The notes: a model not told the origin generated them from the sequence alone. A DNA stretch of 35,387 nt from Lysobacterales bacterium (GCA_017305135.1 JAFKNA010000029.1:1-35387); one strand, 5' to 3'. Shown: positions 18,500 through 27,594, numbered from the stretch's first letter. Numbers and translations are program-made.

Positions 18500-18634
18500 A
18501 TGGCCACCGGCAAGCATGATCCCGATGATGTGGAAACGCGGCGCGCGCATGCGCGGCGCACCGCGTGGATCCTGCTTGGCGTGGTGGTGCTGATCTTCAT
18601 CGTGTCGATCATCAACGGAGCACTCTTGCGGTGA
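18500..18634 (+). CDS. Cytochrome oxidase small assembly-type peptide (44 aa)
   Basis: A 44-residue single-helix peptide. A polar N-terminus (MATGKHDPDDVETRRAHARR) is followed by a hydrophobic segment (TAWILLGVVVLIFIVSIING) and ends ALLR. Short peptides of this shape sit between subunit I and the CuB chaperone gene in many beta- and gammaproteobacterial oxidase operons and are named small assembly proteins. The function is inferred from position alone. It begins 3 nt after the ctaD stop and its stop overlaps the ctaG start (GTGA), which supports translation despite the short length. Confidence 0.8.
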   Translation: MATGKHDPDDVETRRAHARRTAWILLGVVVLIFIVSIINGALLR

Positions 18635-19206
18635 CACAGCAGGCGACCAGCCTGAATCGCAGCCTGATCAGGACCGCGGGCGCGGTGGTACTGGCCTCGT
18701 TCTTCTTCGGCTTCGCGATGGTGCCGCTGTACCGCGTGGTCTGCGAGCACGTGCTCGGCATCAAGCTGTCGGGCGAGGCCGCGAACGCGACCGGGCTGGT
18801 GGAGGACACCAGCCGCGTGGTCAGCGTGCAGTTCGTCGCCAACGTCAACAGCAAGCTGCCGTGGAGCTTCACCCCCGAGCAGAGCAGCATCGAGGTGCAT
18901 CCGGGCAAGCTCACCGAGGTCTGGTTCGACGCCGCCAACCACAGCGATGCCGCGATCGTCGGCAACGCGGTGCCGAGCGTGGCGCCCAATTCCGCCTCGC
19001 TCTACTTCAACAAGACCGAATGCTTCTGCTTCACCGAGCAGGTGCTCGCGGCGGGCGAATCGCGGCGCATGCCGGTGCGCTTCTTCGTCGACCCGAAGCT
19101 GCCGGCGCAGGTGCGCCAGCTCACCCTCTCCTATACCTTCTTCGCCAATGAAGCCGCCACCGAGCGCCTGGCCGACACCGGCTCGGCGCGCGGCGCGGTG
19201 AATTGA
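18631..19206 (+). CDS. ctaG: Cytochrome c oxidase assembly protein CtaG/Cox11 (CuB chaperone)
   Basis: A 191-residue protein that delivers copper to CuB of subunit I. It has one N-terminal helix (about 14-32) ending in the conserved FAMVPLYRVVCEH, with Cys38, and a periplasmic Ig-like domain containing the copper-binding CFC motif in NKTECFCFTEQVL and the conserved FFVDPKLP. The start is GTG 18631, overlapping the previous stop by four bases, with GGAG ten bases upstream. This form fits Cox11; it is not the unrelated Bacillus CtaG. The next gene, ctaE, begins 33 nt later. Confidence 0.95.
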   Translation: MTQQATSLNRSLIRTAGAVVLASFFFGFAMVPLYRVVCEHVLGIKLSGEAANATGLVEDTSRVVSVQFVANVNSKLPWSFTPEQSSIEVHPGKLTEVWFDAANHSDAAIVGNAVPSVAPNSASLYFNKTECFCFTEQVLAAGESRRMPVRFFVDPKLPAQVRQLTLSYTFFANEAATERLADTGSARGAVN

Positions 19207-19238
19207 CTCAACGATCGCAATACACGGGACCTGCCGCC

Positions 19239-20105
19239 ATGGCGCAAACACAAGGTGCTTATTACGTTCCCCACGGCAGCCACTGGCCGATCTTCGGCTC
19301 GCTCGGCATGCTCGGCACGCTCGGCGGGGCCGCACTGTGGATGGACGACTTCCAGATCGGCAAGCTGGTCATGGCGGTCGGCATCGCGCTGATGATCGTG
19401 ATGTTCATCGGCTGGTTCCACTCGGTGATCACCGAGTCGGTGGCCGGCAAGTACAACAAGCAGGTGGACGTCTCCTTCCGCCTCGGGATGATCTGGTTCA
19501 TCTTCTCCGAGGTGATGTTCTTCGGCGCGTTCTTCGGCGCGCTGTTCTACACTCGCATGCTCTCCATTCCCTGGCTCGGTGGCATGGGCCATGGCGGCCC
19601 GACCAACGAGTTCCTGTGGCCGGCCTTCACCGCCGCCTGGCCGAGCAACGGTCCCGATGCGATCGGCGGCGATTTCACAGTCATGTCCCCATGGGGAATC
19701 CCGCTCCTCAACACGCTGCTGCTGTTGTCCTCCGGCATCACGCTCACCATCGCCCACCACGCACTGCGCGTCGGCCATCGCGCGCGGCTGCTGACCTTCC
19801 TCGGCCTCACCGTCGTCCTCGGTGCGATCTTCCTCGGCTTCCAGGTCTACGAGTACTACGAGGCCTACCACCACTACAACCTGACGCTGGGCAGCGGCAT
19901 CTACGGCAGCACCTTCTTCATGCTGACCGGGTTCCATGGCGCGCACGTGACGCTCGGCGCCATCATGCTGTGCGTGATCTGGGCGCGCAGCGCCGCCGGC
20001 CACTTCAGCAGGAACGACCACTTCGGCTTCGAGGCCGTGGCCTGGTACTGGCACTTCGTCGACGTGGTCTGGCTCGGACTGTTCGTGTTCGTGTACGTGC
20101 TTTGA
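19239..20105 (+). CDS. ctaE: Cytochrome c oxidase subunit III
   Basis: A 288-residue, seven-helix inner-membrane subunit that stabilises subunit I. Typical motifs are GMIWFIFSEVMFFGAFFGAL, GITLTIAHHAL, FQVYEYYEA, FFMLTGFHGAHVTLGAIML and the ending EAVAWYWHFVDVVWLGLF, all hallmark subunit III sequences. ATG 19239 (MAQTQGAYYVPHGSHWP) is the standard start; a TTG at 19203 would overlap ctaG without family support. It is the last plus-strand gene before an inverted-repeat element and the oppositely oriented DUF2909 gene. Confidence 0.97.
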   Translation: MAQTQGAYYVPHGSHWPIFGSLGMLGTLGGAALWMDDFQIGKLVMAVGIALMIVMFIGWFHSVITESVAGKYNKQVDVSFRLGMIWFIFSEVMFFGAFFGALFYTRMLSIPWLGGMGHGGPTNEFLWPAFTAAWPSNGPDAIGGDFTVMSPWGIPLLNTLLLLSSGITLTIAHHALRVGHRARLLTFLGLTVVLGAIFLGFQVYEYYEAYHHYNLTLGSGIYGSTFFMLTGFHGAHVTLGAIMLCVIWARSAAGHFSRNDHFGFEAVAWYWHFVDVVWLGLFVFVYVL

Positions 20106-20110
20106 GGGCG

Positions 20111-20235
20111 GGGATTCGGGATTCGGGATTGGAGATTGGGAAAGCGCGGTGCGACATGCGCCGGAGCGTTGAATCTTCGACCGGGTGACGCGCTCGAGGC
20201 TGAGTTGCGGTTGCGAATCCCCAATCCCGAATCCC
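20111..20235. repeat. Inverted-repeat element with GGGATTS heptamer arms
   Basis: The left arm is a tandem of heptamers GGGATTC, GGGATTC, GGGATTG, GAGATTG (20111-20138). The right arm, inverted, is GAATCCC, CAATCCC, GAATCCC (20215-20235). About 76 nt lie between. It begins 5 nt after the ctaE stop and ends just before the DUF2909 stop, so it fills the convergent gap. It could fold into a long hairpin and end transcription from both sides. I recall similar GGGATTC-rich arms in xanthomonad intergenic regions, but have not searched. Confidence 0.7.
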
Positions 20236-20243
20236 GGCCTTCC

Positions 20244-20456
20244 TCAGCCGCCCAGGCCATGCGGCTGGATGATGCCGGTCCAGATGCCGAGGATGATCAG
20301 CACGATCAGCAGCACCGACAAGGCGATGCGCTTGACCAGCGCCTTCAGCATGCGGTCGCTGCCGCCCTTGTCGGCCATCATGAAATAGAGGCTCGCGCCG
20401 AGGTTGTAGATGATCGCGGCAAGGAAGAGCAGGATCAGGATCTTGCTGATGGACAT
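20244..20456 (-). CDS. DUF2909 twin-transmembrane peptide
   Basis: A 70-residue peptide. It starts MSISKILILLFLAAIIYNLG, has the middle motif MMADKGGSDRMLKALVKRIA, and ends in a second helix and IIQPHGLGG. Two helices flank a basic loop, as in the DUF2909 'twin transmembrane' family found between ctaE and surf1 in Pseudomonas and relatives. The exact role is unknown but position suggests oxidase assembly. Unlike its neighbours it is on the minus strand. AT-rich sequence at 20500-20510 (TACAAT on the minus strand) is a likely -10 box for it. Confidence 0.85.
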   Translation of the reverse strand: MSISKILILLFLAAIIYNLGASLYFMMADKGGSDRMLKALVKRIALSVLLIVLIILGIWTGIIQPHGLGG

Positions 20457-20511
20457 CGTTGGCGTATTCCAGGGGCGGGGCCGCGTGGCGGCAGCGGAAA
20501 TTGTATAGCCC

Positions 20512-21222
20512 GTGGCCAGGCACTGGTATCGACCCGGCGCGTTCGCCGTCCTCCTGACCCTCGCGGGTCTGGCCGTGTTCATCTCGCTCGGGAGCTGGCA
20601 GGTGCGGCGCGGGCAGGAGAAGGCGCGGCTGTTCGCGGCTTTCGACAGCATGGTGGACACCGCGCCGGTGCCGCTCGACCGCGCGCGCCGGGAAGCCACC
20701 CCGGGCAGCTACCAGCGCGTGCAGGTGACCGGAAGCTACGACCCGCTGCACGCCTACATCCTCGACAACCAGGTGCGTGAAGGCCGCAGCGGAATCATGC
20801 TGTTCGACGTCTTCGAGCCGCGCGATGGCAGCACGCCGCTGCTGGTGAATCGCGGCTTCCTCGCGCGCGATCCCCAAGGCACCATTCCGCAGGTGCCGGC
20901 GCCGCCGCCGGGGGAGCAGACCCTCGATGCCATCTACGCACCGCCGCCCGGCATCGGGCTGCGCCTGGGCGGCAATGCGCTGCCGGGCCAGGCCGGCTGG
21001 CCGAAGACCAGCATCTACCTCGACATCGCCGAGGTCGGGGCCGACCTCGGCCGTTCGCTGGATCCGCGCGTGCTGCTGCTGGAGCCCGCGCCGGGCAGTC
21101 CGTTCGTCCGTGAATGGCGACCCGGCATCTTTCCACCCGAACGCCACTGGGGCTACGCGGCGACCTGGTACGGCTTTGCCGCGCTCTGCCTGGTGCTGTT
21201 CGCGGTGCGCCACTGGCGATGA
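20512..21222 (+). CDS. SURF1 family cytochrome oxidase assembly protein
   Basis: A 236-residue inner-membrane protein with one helix at each end (about 10-28 and 212-231) and a periplasmic loop, the SURF1 shape. Markers are LGSWQVRRGQEK, LDNQVREGRSGIMLFDVFEP, LLVNRGFL and the closing HWGYAATWYGFAALCLVLF. SURF1 helps insert heme a into subunit I. The start is GTG 20512 without a clear Shine-Dalgarno. It begins the second plus-strand run of the oxidase region. Confidence 0.93.
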   Translation: MARHWYRPGAFAVLLTLAGLAVFISLGSWQVRRGQEKARLFAAFDSMVDTAPVPLDRARREATPGSYQRVQVTGSYDPLHAYILDNQVREGRSGIMLFDVFEPRDGSTPLLVNRGFLARDPQGTIPQVPAPPPGEQTLDAIYAPPPGIGLRLGGNALPGQAGWPKTSIYLDIAEVGADLGRSLDPRVLLLEPAPGSPFVREWRPGIFPPERHWGYAATWYGFAALCLVLFAVRHWR

Positions 21223-21234
21223 CGCCCTACTGAA

Positions 21235-21780
21235 ATGAACCGACCCGCTCGCAAGCCGCTTGGCGGCATCCTCCTGATCGGCCTCTTCGCGGCGCCGATC
21301 CTGCTCGCCCTCGGCCTCACCCTGTCCGGCTGGCACCCCGCGGGCACGCGCAGCCACGGCGAGCTGCTGCAGCCGCCGCAGGACATCCGCGCCGCCCGTT
21401 TCGTGCTCGCCGATGGCAGCACGCTGGGATGGCAGGCGCCGGAAATGCCGTGGACGCTGTTCGCGTTGCCCGGCCCGGGCTGCTCCACGCACTGCATGGA
21501 GCGGCTGGATGAGCTCCGCCGCGTCCGCGTGAGCATGAACCAGAACGACCGCCGCCTGCGCGTGCTCGTGCTGGATCCCGCGCTGGCGCCGGAACTGGCG
21601 CCGCTCGAGCCGCTCACCGCGGCTGTCGACAAGGACGGCGTGCTGGCCGCGTGGCGGCCATCTGCCAGCGACACGGTCGCCGTTGCGGTCGCCGACCCGC
21701 ATGGCTACCTCGTGCTGCGCTACCTGCCCGGCTACGACGCCAGCGGCCTGCGCAAGGATCTCGGACGGGTGATCAAGTGA
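21235..21780 (+). CDS. Sco-like thioredoxin-fold oxidase-associated protein
   Basis: A 181-residue protein with one N-terminal helix (about 10-31) and a periplasmic domain. A CX3C motif, [16 protein letters not shown] (Cys83, Cys87), sits where Sco1/SenC copper chaperones have CPDVC. A C-terminal [12 protein letters not shown] strand resembles the thioredoxin-fold end. The Sco copper-ligand His is not obvious (DPHGY is a candidate). Proteins of this type lie between surf1 and ctaA in many gammaproteobacteria and have no proven function; a role in CuA copper delivery or disulfide handling is inference. It starts 12 nt after surf1 and overlaps ctaA by four bases (GTGA). Confidence 0.8.
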   Translation: MNRPARKPLGGILLIGLFAAPILLALGLTLSGWHPAGTRSHGELLQPPQDIRAARFVLADGSTLGWQAPEMPWTLFALPGPGCSTHCMERLDELRRVRVSMNQNDRRLRVLVLDPALAPELAPLEPLTAAVDKDGVLAAWRPSASDTVAVAVADPHGYLVLRYLPGYDASGLRKDLGRVIK

Positions 21781-22937
21781 CCGCGCGCGCGGCTTGGCCC
21801 GCCATGGCACGGCTGGCGGCGTTCGCCACCGCCTTCGCCTTCGTGGTGATCGTGTTCGGCGCCTTCGTGCGCCTGTCCGATGCAGGGCTCTCCTGCCCGG
21901 ACTGGCCGACCTGCTACGGCAAGGCCACCTGGCCCGGGCACGAGCACGAGATCGCGCGCGCCAACGAGGCCTTTCCCGAGCGCCCGTTCGAGAACCACAA
22001 GGCGTGGCGCGAGCAGGTGCATCGCATGATCGCCGGCACGCTGGGGCTGCTGGTGTTCGGCCTTGCGCTTGGCGCGGTGCGCGAGCAGCGGCGCCTTCTG
22101 CTGATGCTGCTCGCCGCTGCCGCCTGCGCTGCCATCGGCATCGGCCTCTACATGAGCCGCGCCTACCTGGCATCGGCGTTCCTGTCCGGCATCGCCATCG
22201 CGCTGCCATTCGCGGCGGCGTTGCTGTCCCGCCGCGGCGCTCCATGGCGGGTGGCCATCATCAGCTTCGCGGTGATCATCTTCCAGGCCATGCTCGGCAT
22301 GTGGACGGTGACCTGGCTGCTGAAACCGGTGGTGGTGATGGCGCACCTCCTTGGTGGGCTGCTCACTTTCGCGCTGCTCGGCTATGTCGCCTTCGCGCTC
22401 GGCTGGCGTACGGAAGCCAGCGCCGCGCAGCGGCGGCTGCGTCCGTGGGTGGTGGCGGGGCTGGTGCTGCTGGCCCTGCAGATCGCCCTCGGCGGGTGGA
22501 CCAGCGCCAACTATGCGGCCCTCGCCTGCGGCGTGGACTTCCCCAAATGCGCCGGTACCTGGTGGCCGCAGACGGATTTCCGCGAAGCCTTCGTGCTCTG
22601 GCGTGGCATCGGCGTCAACTACGAAGGCGGCATCCTCGACGGCGCGGCGCGGGCGGCGATCCAGGTCGCGCACCGCGTCGGCGCGCTGGTGGTGTTCGTC
22701 GCCCTGGTCGCACTGGCGGTGGCGGCGTGGCGCCGGCGCCTGCGCTTCCTCGGCGCCACCCTCCTGGTGCTGACCTGCCTGCAGGTCGCGCTCGGTATCG
22801 CCAACGTCAGGTTCCTGCTGCCGCTGGCCGTCGCGACCGCGCACAATGGCGTGGCCGCCCTGCTGCTGATCGCACTGGTCGCCCTGCTGGTGAGGGTCGG
22901 CGCCCAGCCCGCCGCCATGCCGTCCCGCACGCCCTGA
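21777..22937 (+). CDS. ctaA: Heme A synthase (COX15/CtaA)
   Basis: A 386-residue, eight-helix membrane enzyme that oxidises the C8 methyl of heme O to the formyl of heme A. Family signs are [20 protein letters not shown], the repeated His-bearing helices ([44 protein letters not shown]) and the second-half [15 protein letters not shown]. The four His pairs bind the substrate and cofactor hemes. The start is GTG 21777, overlapping the preceding stop, which implies translational coupling. The product acts with CtaB, encoded next. Confidence 0.94.
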   Translation: MTARAAWPAMARLAAFATAFAFVVIVFGAFVRLSDAGLSCPDWPTCYGKATWPGHEHEIARANEAFPERPFENHKAWREQVHRMIAGTLGLLVFGLALGAVREQRRLLLMLLAAAACAAIGIGLYMSRAYLASAFLSGIAIALPFAAALLSRRGAPWRVAIISFAVIIFQAMLGMWTVTWLLKPVVVMAHLLGGLLTFALLGYVAFALGWRTEASAAQRRLRPWVVAGLVLLALQIALGGWTSANYAALACGVDFPKCAGTWWPQTDFREAFVLWRGIGVNYEGGILDGAARAAIQVAHRVGALVVFVALVALAVAAWRRRLRFLGATLLVLTCLQVALGIANVRFLLPLAVATAHNGVAALLLIALVALLVRVGAQPAAMPSRTP

Positions 22938-23035
22938 TCGGCCCGCCGTCGTCAGCGCGGGAGCTCGTCCCAAGGCCGCCGCGCGGACCTGCCGTTCGTG
23001 CTTCAATCTCCTGTTCCCGATCCACAACGCTCCCA

Positions 23036-23959
23036 ATGTCCGCCCTCGTCAGTCAGTACCTTGAAGTCACCAAGCCGCGCATCGTCGCCCTGATCGTGTT
23101 CACCGCGCTGATCGGCATGCTGCTGGCGGTGCCGGGCGTGCCGCCGCTGCGCCAGGCGATCGCCGGCTTCATCGGCATCTGGCTGGCGGCGGCCTCCGCG
23201 GCGGCGCTCAACCACCTGATCGACCAGCGCATCGACCGTGTGATGGCGCGCACCTCACGCCGCCCGCTGGCGACCGGCACGCTCACGCCGCGCCAGGTGC
23301 TGGTGTTCGCGCTGGCGCTGGGGGCGTTGTCGATGCTGATCCTGCTGACCCTGGTCAACCCGATCACCGCGCTCCTGACCTTCGCCTCGCTGATCGGCTA
23401 CGCCGTGGTCTATACCGCATTCCTGAAGCGCGCCACCTCGCAGAACATCGTCATCGGCGGCATCGCCGGCGCCGCGCCGCCGCTGTGCGGCTGGGCGGCG
23501 GTGACCGCCATGCAGGGGCCGCGCGACTGGGCACATGCGCTGCTGCTGGTGCTGATCATCTTCGTGTGGACGCCGCCGCACTTCTGGGCGCTCGCCATCT
23601 TCCGCCGCGAGGACTACTCGCGCGCGCACGTGCCGATGCTGCCGGTGACCCACGGCGTCACCTACACGCGCTGGCACGTGCTGCTCTACACCATCCTGTT
23701 GCTCGTAGTCACGGTGCTGCCCTGGCTCACCGGCATGAGCGGCGTGTTCTACCTCGGTGGCGCGCTGGTCCTCGGCGGCGGCTTCCTCTGGTACGCGATC
23801 CGCCTGCTCGACCCGCCCGACGATTATTTCGCGATGCGCGTCTTCAACTATTCGATCGTCTATCTGATGGCGCTGTTCGCGTTCCTGCTGGTCGACCACT
23901 ACATTGCCCCGCCACCCTCATTCGCCGCCCCGGGCCTGCCGCTCGAGCGCCTCGGCTGA
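23036..23959 (+). CDS. ctaB: Protoheme IX farnesyltransferase (heme O synthase)
   Basis: A 307-residue polytopic UbiA-family prenyltransferase that adds farnesyl to heme B to give heme O. The prenyl-diphosphate site is NHLIDQRID (N59, D63, D67), the partner motif is [15 protein letters not shown], and the family signature [16 protein letters not shown] opens the protein. [11 protein letters not shown] is also typical. ATG 23036 ([15 protein letters not shown]) is the standard start. It lies 98 nt after ctaA. Its 3' end overlaps the tail of the convergent transporter gene by 42 nt. Confidence 0.96.
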   Translation: MSALVSQYLEVTKPRIVALIVFTALIGMLLAVPGVPPLRQAIAGFIGIWLAAASAAALNHLIDQRIDRVMARTSRRPLATGTLTPRQVLVFALALGALSMLILLTLVNPITALLTFASLIGYAVVYTAFLKRATSQNIVIGGIAGAAPPLCGWAAVTAMQGPRDWAHALLLVLIIFVWTPPHFWALAIFRREDYSRAHVPMLPVTHGVTYTRWHVLLYTILLLVVTVLPWLTGMSGVFYLGGALVLGGGFLWYAIRLLDPPDDYFAMRVFNYSIVYLMALFAFLLVDHYIAPPPSFAAPGLPLERLG

Positions 23960-24946
23960 GCGCGTGTAGCGCTGCGCGAGCACCGCGCAGACCATCAACT
24001 GCAGCTGGTGGAAGATCATCAGCGGCAGCACGATGAGGCCGAGCGCCGGATGCCCGGCGAACAGGATCTTGGCCATCGGCACTCCGGTGGCCAGGCTCTT
24101 CTTGGAGCCGCAGAAGACGATCACCACCTCGTCGGCGCGTGCGAAGCCCATTGCGCGCGCGATCCCGGTGGTCGCGAGCAGCACCACGGCCAGCAGCACG
24201 GCGGAAACCAGCGTCGTCGCGGCGATGATGCCGAGCGGCAGGCCTTCCCAGAGTCCGTCGACCACCGATTCGCTGAAGGCCACGTAGACCACCAGCAGGA
24301 TCGTCCCGCGATCGGTGAAGGCGAGCAGCCGGTGCCAGCGCGCCACCAGGTCGCCGATCCACGGCCGCAGCAGGTGCCCAGCCACGAACGGCAGCAGCAG
24401 CTCCAGCACGATCGAACCGATCGCGTCCAGCGGCGATCCCCCTTCGCCGCCGCCCGCCACCATGGCGGCGAGCAGCAGCGGCGTGGCGAACACGCCGATC
24501 AGGTTCGATGCCGAGGCACTGCACACCGCGGCCGGCACGTTGCCGCGCGCGATCGAGGTGAAGGCGATCGAGGACTGCACGGTCGAGGGCAGCACGCACA
24601 GGTACAGGAAGCCGAGCACCAGCGGCGCGGCCAGCCACGGCGCGAGCAGCGGTCGCAGCCCCAGGCCGAGCAGCGGGAACATGAGGAAGGTGGTGGCCAG
24701 CACCACCAGGTGCAGCTTCCAGTTCGCCATGCCGGCGAGGATCGCCTCGCGCGACAGCCGCGCGCCGTGCAGGAAGAAGAGCAGCGCGATGCCGGCGATC
24801 GACAGCACGTCCAGCGCCGATGCCATGGCGCCCCGGCTCGGCAAGAGCGCCGCGAGCACCACCGCCCCGACGAGCGCCAGGGTGAAGCCGTCGAAGAGCG
24901 TACGCAGCCAGGCGAGCCGTGGCCGGGACGGGTCGGGGATGCTCAA
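23918..24946 (-). CDS. Bile acid:sodium symporter family transporter (YfeH-like)
   Basis: A 342-residue, about ten-helix membrane protein of the SBF-like (PF13593) group. Markers are [46 protein letters not shown] and [19 protein letters not shown], which includes the sodium-site crossover region. The substrate of YfeH-type members is unknown and bile acids are unlikely. The start is a TTG at 24946 with a poor ribosome site; no ATG lies near, and the length matches YfeH. The end overlaps ctaB tail to tail (23918-23959). Confidence 0.88.
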   Translation of the reverse strand: MSIPDPSRPRLAWLRTLFDGFTLALVGAVVLAALLPSRGAMASALDVLSIAGIALLFFLHGARLSREAILAGMANWKLHLVVLATTFLMFPLLGLGLRPLLAPWLAAPLVLGFLYLCVLPSTVQSSIAFTSIARGNVPAAVCSASASNLIGVFATPLLLAAMVAGGGEGGSPLDAIGSIVLELLLPFVAGHLLRPWIGDLVARWHRLLAFTDRGTILLVVYVAFSESVVDGLWEGLPLGIIAATTLVSAVLLAVVLLATTGIARAMGFARADEVVIVFCGSKKSLATGVPMAKILFAGHPALGLIVLPLMIFHQLQLMVCAVLAQRYTRSAEALERQARGGE

Positions 24947-25100
24947 GGAACGGCCCGCGACGGCATCGGTTGCGGTGCCGTGCGTCCCGTCTCGCGATCG
25001 GGATACGTTGCCCCGGCTGCCACGTCCCGCAGCACGTGTCGGCCGGACACATCAGTCCCGCGCGTCCGGAGCGGGTAAGCGGCAAGGGATGCGGCGGGAC

Positions 25101-25607
25101 TCAGTGGCCGGTCCCGTTGCCGATGCCCAAGTGTACGCGCACGACTGGCTCCAGCGTCGTCAGGCCGGCGCGCCGACCAAGCTCCAGCGCGGCCTGCGGA
25201 TCGAGGCCGCGTTCGGCCGCTTCGATCGCGAGCAGCGCGCCCACCCGGTTGCCTGAAGCGCAATGCAGCAGCACCGGCCCGGAGGCGTCCGCCAGGAGCT
25301 GGTGCAGCCGCGCCGCGTTCTCCGCCGTCAGGTCCCCGGCGTCAGCGATCGGCAGGTTGACGTAGCCAAGCCCGAGTTCGCGCGCCAGCGCCGCCTCGGC
25401 GTAACCCCGCGGCTCGCCGGCGGCGCGCAGGTCGATCACCAGGGCGCCGCCCGCGTTGGCAAACTGGCCCAGGGCGGGTGCATCGGGCTGGCCACCGGTG
25501 ACGAGGCCGGGGCGTGGCTCGGAAAAGCCATCCACCCGCACCGCCGGCCGCATGCAGGCGGCAACCAGGAGCACGGCGGCGAGGGCGAGAATCCAGGAAG
25601 GTCGCAT
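25101..25607 (-). CDS. Lipoprotein with DUF442-type phosphatase-like domain
   Basis: A 168-residue protein. A leader ALAAVLLVAAC18 fits a lipobox, so it is probably anchored in the periplasm. The domain starts with FSEPRPGLVTGGQPDAPAL and holds LVIDLRAAGEPRGYAEA and the loop LLHCASGNRVGALLA. The loop resembles the tyrosine-phosphatase P-loop but is CX4R (C116, R121) instead of CX5R, as in the DUF442/beta-lactamase-hydrolase-like group. Activity is therefore uncertain. AGGGGA five bases upstream supports ATG 25607. A GATAAT -10-like box lies on the minus strand at 25649-25644. Confidence 0.82.
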   Translation of the reverse strand: MRPSWILALAAVLLVAACMRPAVRVDGFSEPRPGLVTGGQPDAPALGQFANAGGALVIDLRAAGEPRGYAEAALARELGLGYVNLPIADAGDLTAENAARLHQLLADASGPVLLHCASGNRVGALLAIEAAERGLDPQAALELGRRAGLTTLEPVVRVHLGIGNGTGH

Positions 25608-25923
25608 GGAGTCCCCTATGCAAAGGTGTCGAAGGCGTTTGCAATTATCCCATGCGCGACCTGAGCGGCTGCCTGGGTCGGACGTCTTTTCCGCCGCCGC
25701 CACCCGCGCCATGCTATGCGTTGCCGCCACCAGCGAGTATCCGCATGTCCCTGCCACACCACCGCCGCCAGCCGGCCAGGCGAGATCCCGCGATGCGCCG
25801 GAGTGCGCTCCGGTTCCGTGCCCGCGTCAACGGCCCCGCCGCCACGACCGCGCCACCACAACACGCTCGGAGGCGGGGAAAGGGCGGCGCGGCTGGCACG
25901 GCCTCGGTCGAGGCGGTTCGCTG
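25608..25923. other. Divergent intergenic region
   Basis: Between the lipoprotein and oxidoreductase genes. It contains the GATAAT -10-like box for the minus-strand gene (25644-25649) and a small hairpin CCGGAG-TGCG-CTCCGG (about 25798-25813). No gene, repeat family or operator was recognised; frames open here are GC artefacts. Confidence 0.5.
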
Positions 25924-27570
25924 ATGGCTCGCCCACGCCAGGAACCCTTCGACGCCATCCTCGTCGGCGCCGGTCACAACGGCCTGGTGTGCGCCGCCTA
26001 CCTGGCGAAAGCGGGCCTGAAGGTCTGCGTTCTGGAACGCCGCAACATCGTCGGTGGGGCGGCGGTGACCGAGGAATTCCATCCCGGCTTCCGCAACTCG
26101 GTCGCCTCCTACACCGTATCGCTGCTGCAGCCGAAGGTGATCGCCGACCTGGAACTTCACCGGCACGGGCTCACCATCGTCCAGCGCAAGCTGGGCAACT
26201 TCCTGCCGCTGCCGGAAGGCCGCCATCTCCTCGCCGGCGCGGGGCGCACGCAGGCGGAATTCGCGAAGTTCTCGCGGCGCGATGCGGAGCGCCTGCCCGA
26301 ATACGAGCGGCGCCTCGGCGCCATCGCCGACGTGCTGCGCGCGCTGGCGCTGCAGCCGCCACCCAACGTGACCGACGGCGGCTGGCTCAAGGCCTTGCCC
26401 GAGCTCCTGCGGGCCGGACGGCTCGGCCGCCGCCTGCATGGACTCGATGCCACGCTGCGCCAGGATCTGCTCGACCTCTTCACCGTGTCCGCGGCCGAAT
26501 ACCTCGAGCGCTTCTTCGAGAGCGAACCGGTCAAGGCGCTGTTCGGCTTCGACGGCGTGGTCGGCAACTACGCGAGCCCCTACGCCCCGGGCAGCGCCTA
26601 CGTGTTGCTGCACCACGTCTTCGGCGAGGTGAACGGCGTCAAGGGCGCGTGGGGCCACGCGATCGGCGGCATGGGCGCAATCACCCAGGCGATGGCGAAG
26701 GCGGCGCTGGAAGCGGGCGCGCAGATCCGCACCGGCTGTGGCGTGCGCGAGATCATCGTCGAGCGTGGTCGCGCGGTCGGCGTCGTCAGCGAAGCCGGCG
26801 AAGCGATCCGCGCCCGCGCAGTGGTCGCCAACGTCAACCCGAAGCTGCTCTACGAACGCCTGCTGGATCCCGCCGTGGTGCCGGCGGCGACGCGCGAGCG
26901 CATGGCGCACTGGCGCTGCGGCTCGGGCACGTTCCGCATGAACGTGGCCCTCTCGGAGCTGCCGCGCTTCAGCGCCCTGCCCGAGGCGGGCGATCACCTC
27001 ACGGCCGGCATCATCCTCGCGCCGAGCCTTGGCTACATGGATCGTGCGTACCAGGATGCGCGTGCCGACGGCTGGTCGCGGGAGCCGATCATCGAAATGT
27101 TGATTCCGTCCACGCTGGACGACTCGCTGGCGCCGCCCGGCCGGCACGTGGCGAGCCTCTTCTGCCAGCACGTCGCGCCGGAGCTGCCGGGCGGCGCGTC
27201 ATGGGATGCGCATCGCGAGGAGGTCGCCGACCTGATGCTGGACACCATCGAGCGCTGGGCGCCCGGGTTCAAGGCCTTGGTGCTGGCACGACAGGTGCTG
27301 AGCCCGCTCGACCTCGAACGCGAGTTTGGCCTCATCGGCGGCGACATCTTCCACGGCGCGCTCAGCCTCAACCAGCTGTTCAGCGCGCGGCCGATGCTCG
27401 GCCAGGCCAGTTACCGCGGCGCGCTGCCCGGGCTGTATCTGTGTGGTTCGGGCACGCATCCGGGCGGCGGCGTGACCGGCGCGCCGGGGCACAACGCGGC
27501 GCGCGTGGTGGCACGCGACCTCGGTCGTCCGCGCGCACAAAAAACCCCGGGCCTCGCGGCCCGGGGTTGA
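25924..27570 (+). CDS. Phytoene dehydrogenase-like NAD(P)/FAD-dependent oxidoreductase
   Basis: A 548-residue flavoprotein. The N-terminal dinucleotide fold FDAILVGAGHNGLVCAAYLA is followed by VCVLERRNIVGGAAVTEE, and the C-terminal FAD motif is GLYLCGSGTHPGGGVTGAPG. These are the marks of the carotenoid-desaturase/PYROXD2 group. No carotenoid synthesis genes (crtB, crtE) are nearby and members of this subgroup often have unknown substrates, so a role in pigment synthesis should not be assumed. ATG 25924 is the first start giving the family N-terminus. The last eleven or so codons (AQKTPGLAARG) coincide with the terminator of the convergent csp gene, so the C-terminus is shaped by an RNA signal. 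Confidence 0.9.
   Translation: MARPRQEPFDAILVGAGHNGLVCAAYLAKAGLKVCVLERRNIVGGAAVTEEFHPGFRNSVASYTVSLLQPKVIADLELHRHGLTIVQRKLGNFLPLPEGRHLLAGAGRTQAEFAKFSRRDAERLPEYERRLGAIADVLRALALQPPPNVTDGGWLKALPELLRAGRLGRRLHGLDATLRQDLLDLFTVSAAEYLERFFESEPVKALFGFDGVVGNYASPYAPGSAYVLLHHVFGEVNGVKGAWGHAIGGMGAITQAMAKAALEAGAQIRTGCGVREIIVERGRAVGVVSEAGEAIRARAVVANVNPKLLYERLLDPAVVPAATRERMAHWRCGSGTFRMNVALSELPRFSALPEAGDHLTAGIILAPSLGYMDRAYQDARADGWSREPIIEMLIPSTLDDSLAPPGRHVASLFCQHVAPELPGGASWDAHREEVADLMLDTIERWAPGFKALVLARQVLSPLDLEREFGLIGGDIFHGALSLNQLFSARPMLGQASYRGALPGLYLCGSGTHPGGGVTGAPGHNAARVVARDLGRPRAQKTPGLAARG
27539..27568 (-). terminator. Intrinsic terminator of the cold-shock gene, inside the oxidoreductase 3' end
   Basis: An 11-bp perfect stem AACCCCGGGCC / GGCCCGGGGTT (27543-27553 with 27558-27568), a TCGC loop, and six A on the plus strand (27539-27544), which read as a U-run on the minus strand. 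It lies 27 nt after the csp stop. It overlaps the coding end of the oxidoreductase, including the stop codon. Confidence 0.93.
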
Positions 27571-27594
27571 ATGTCCTGCAAGTGGGTGCGGAGC

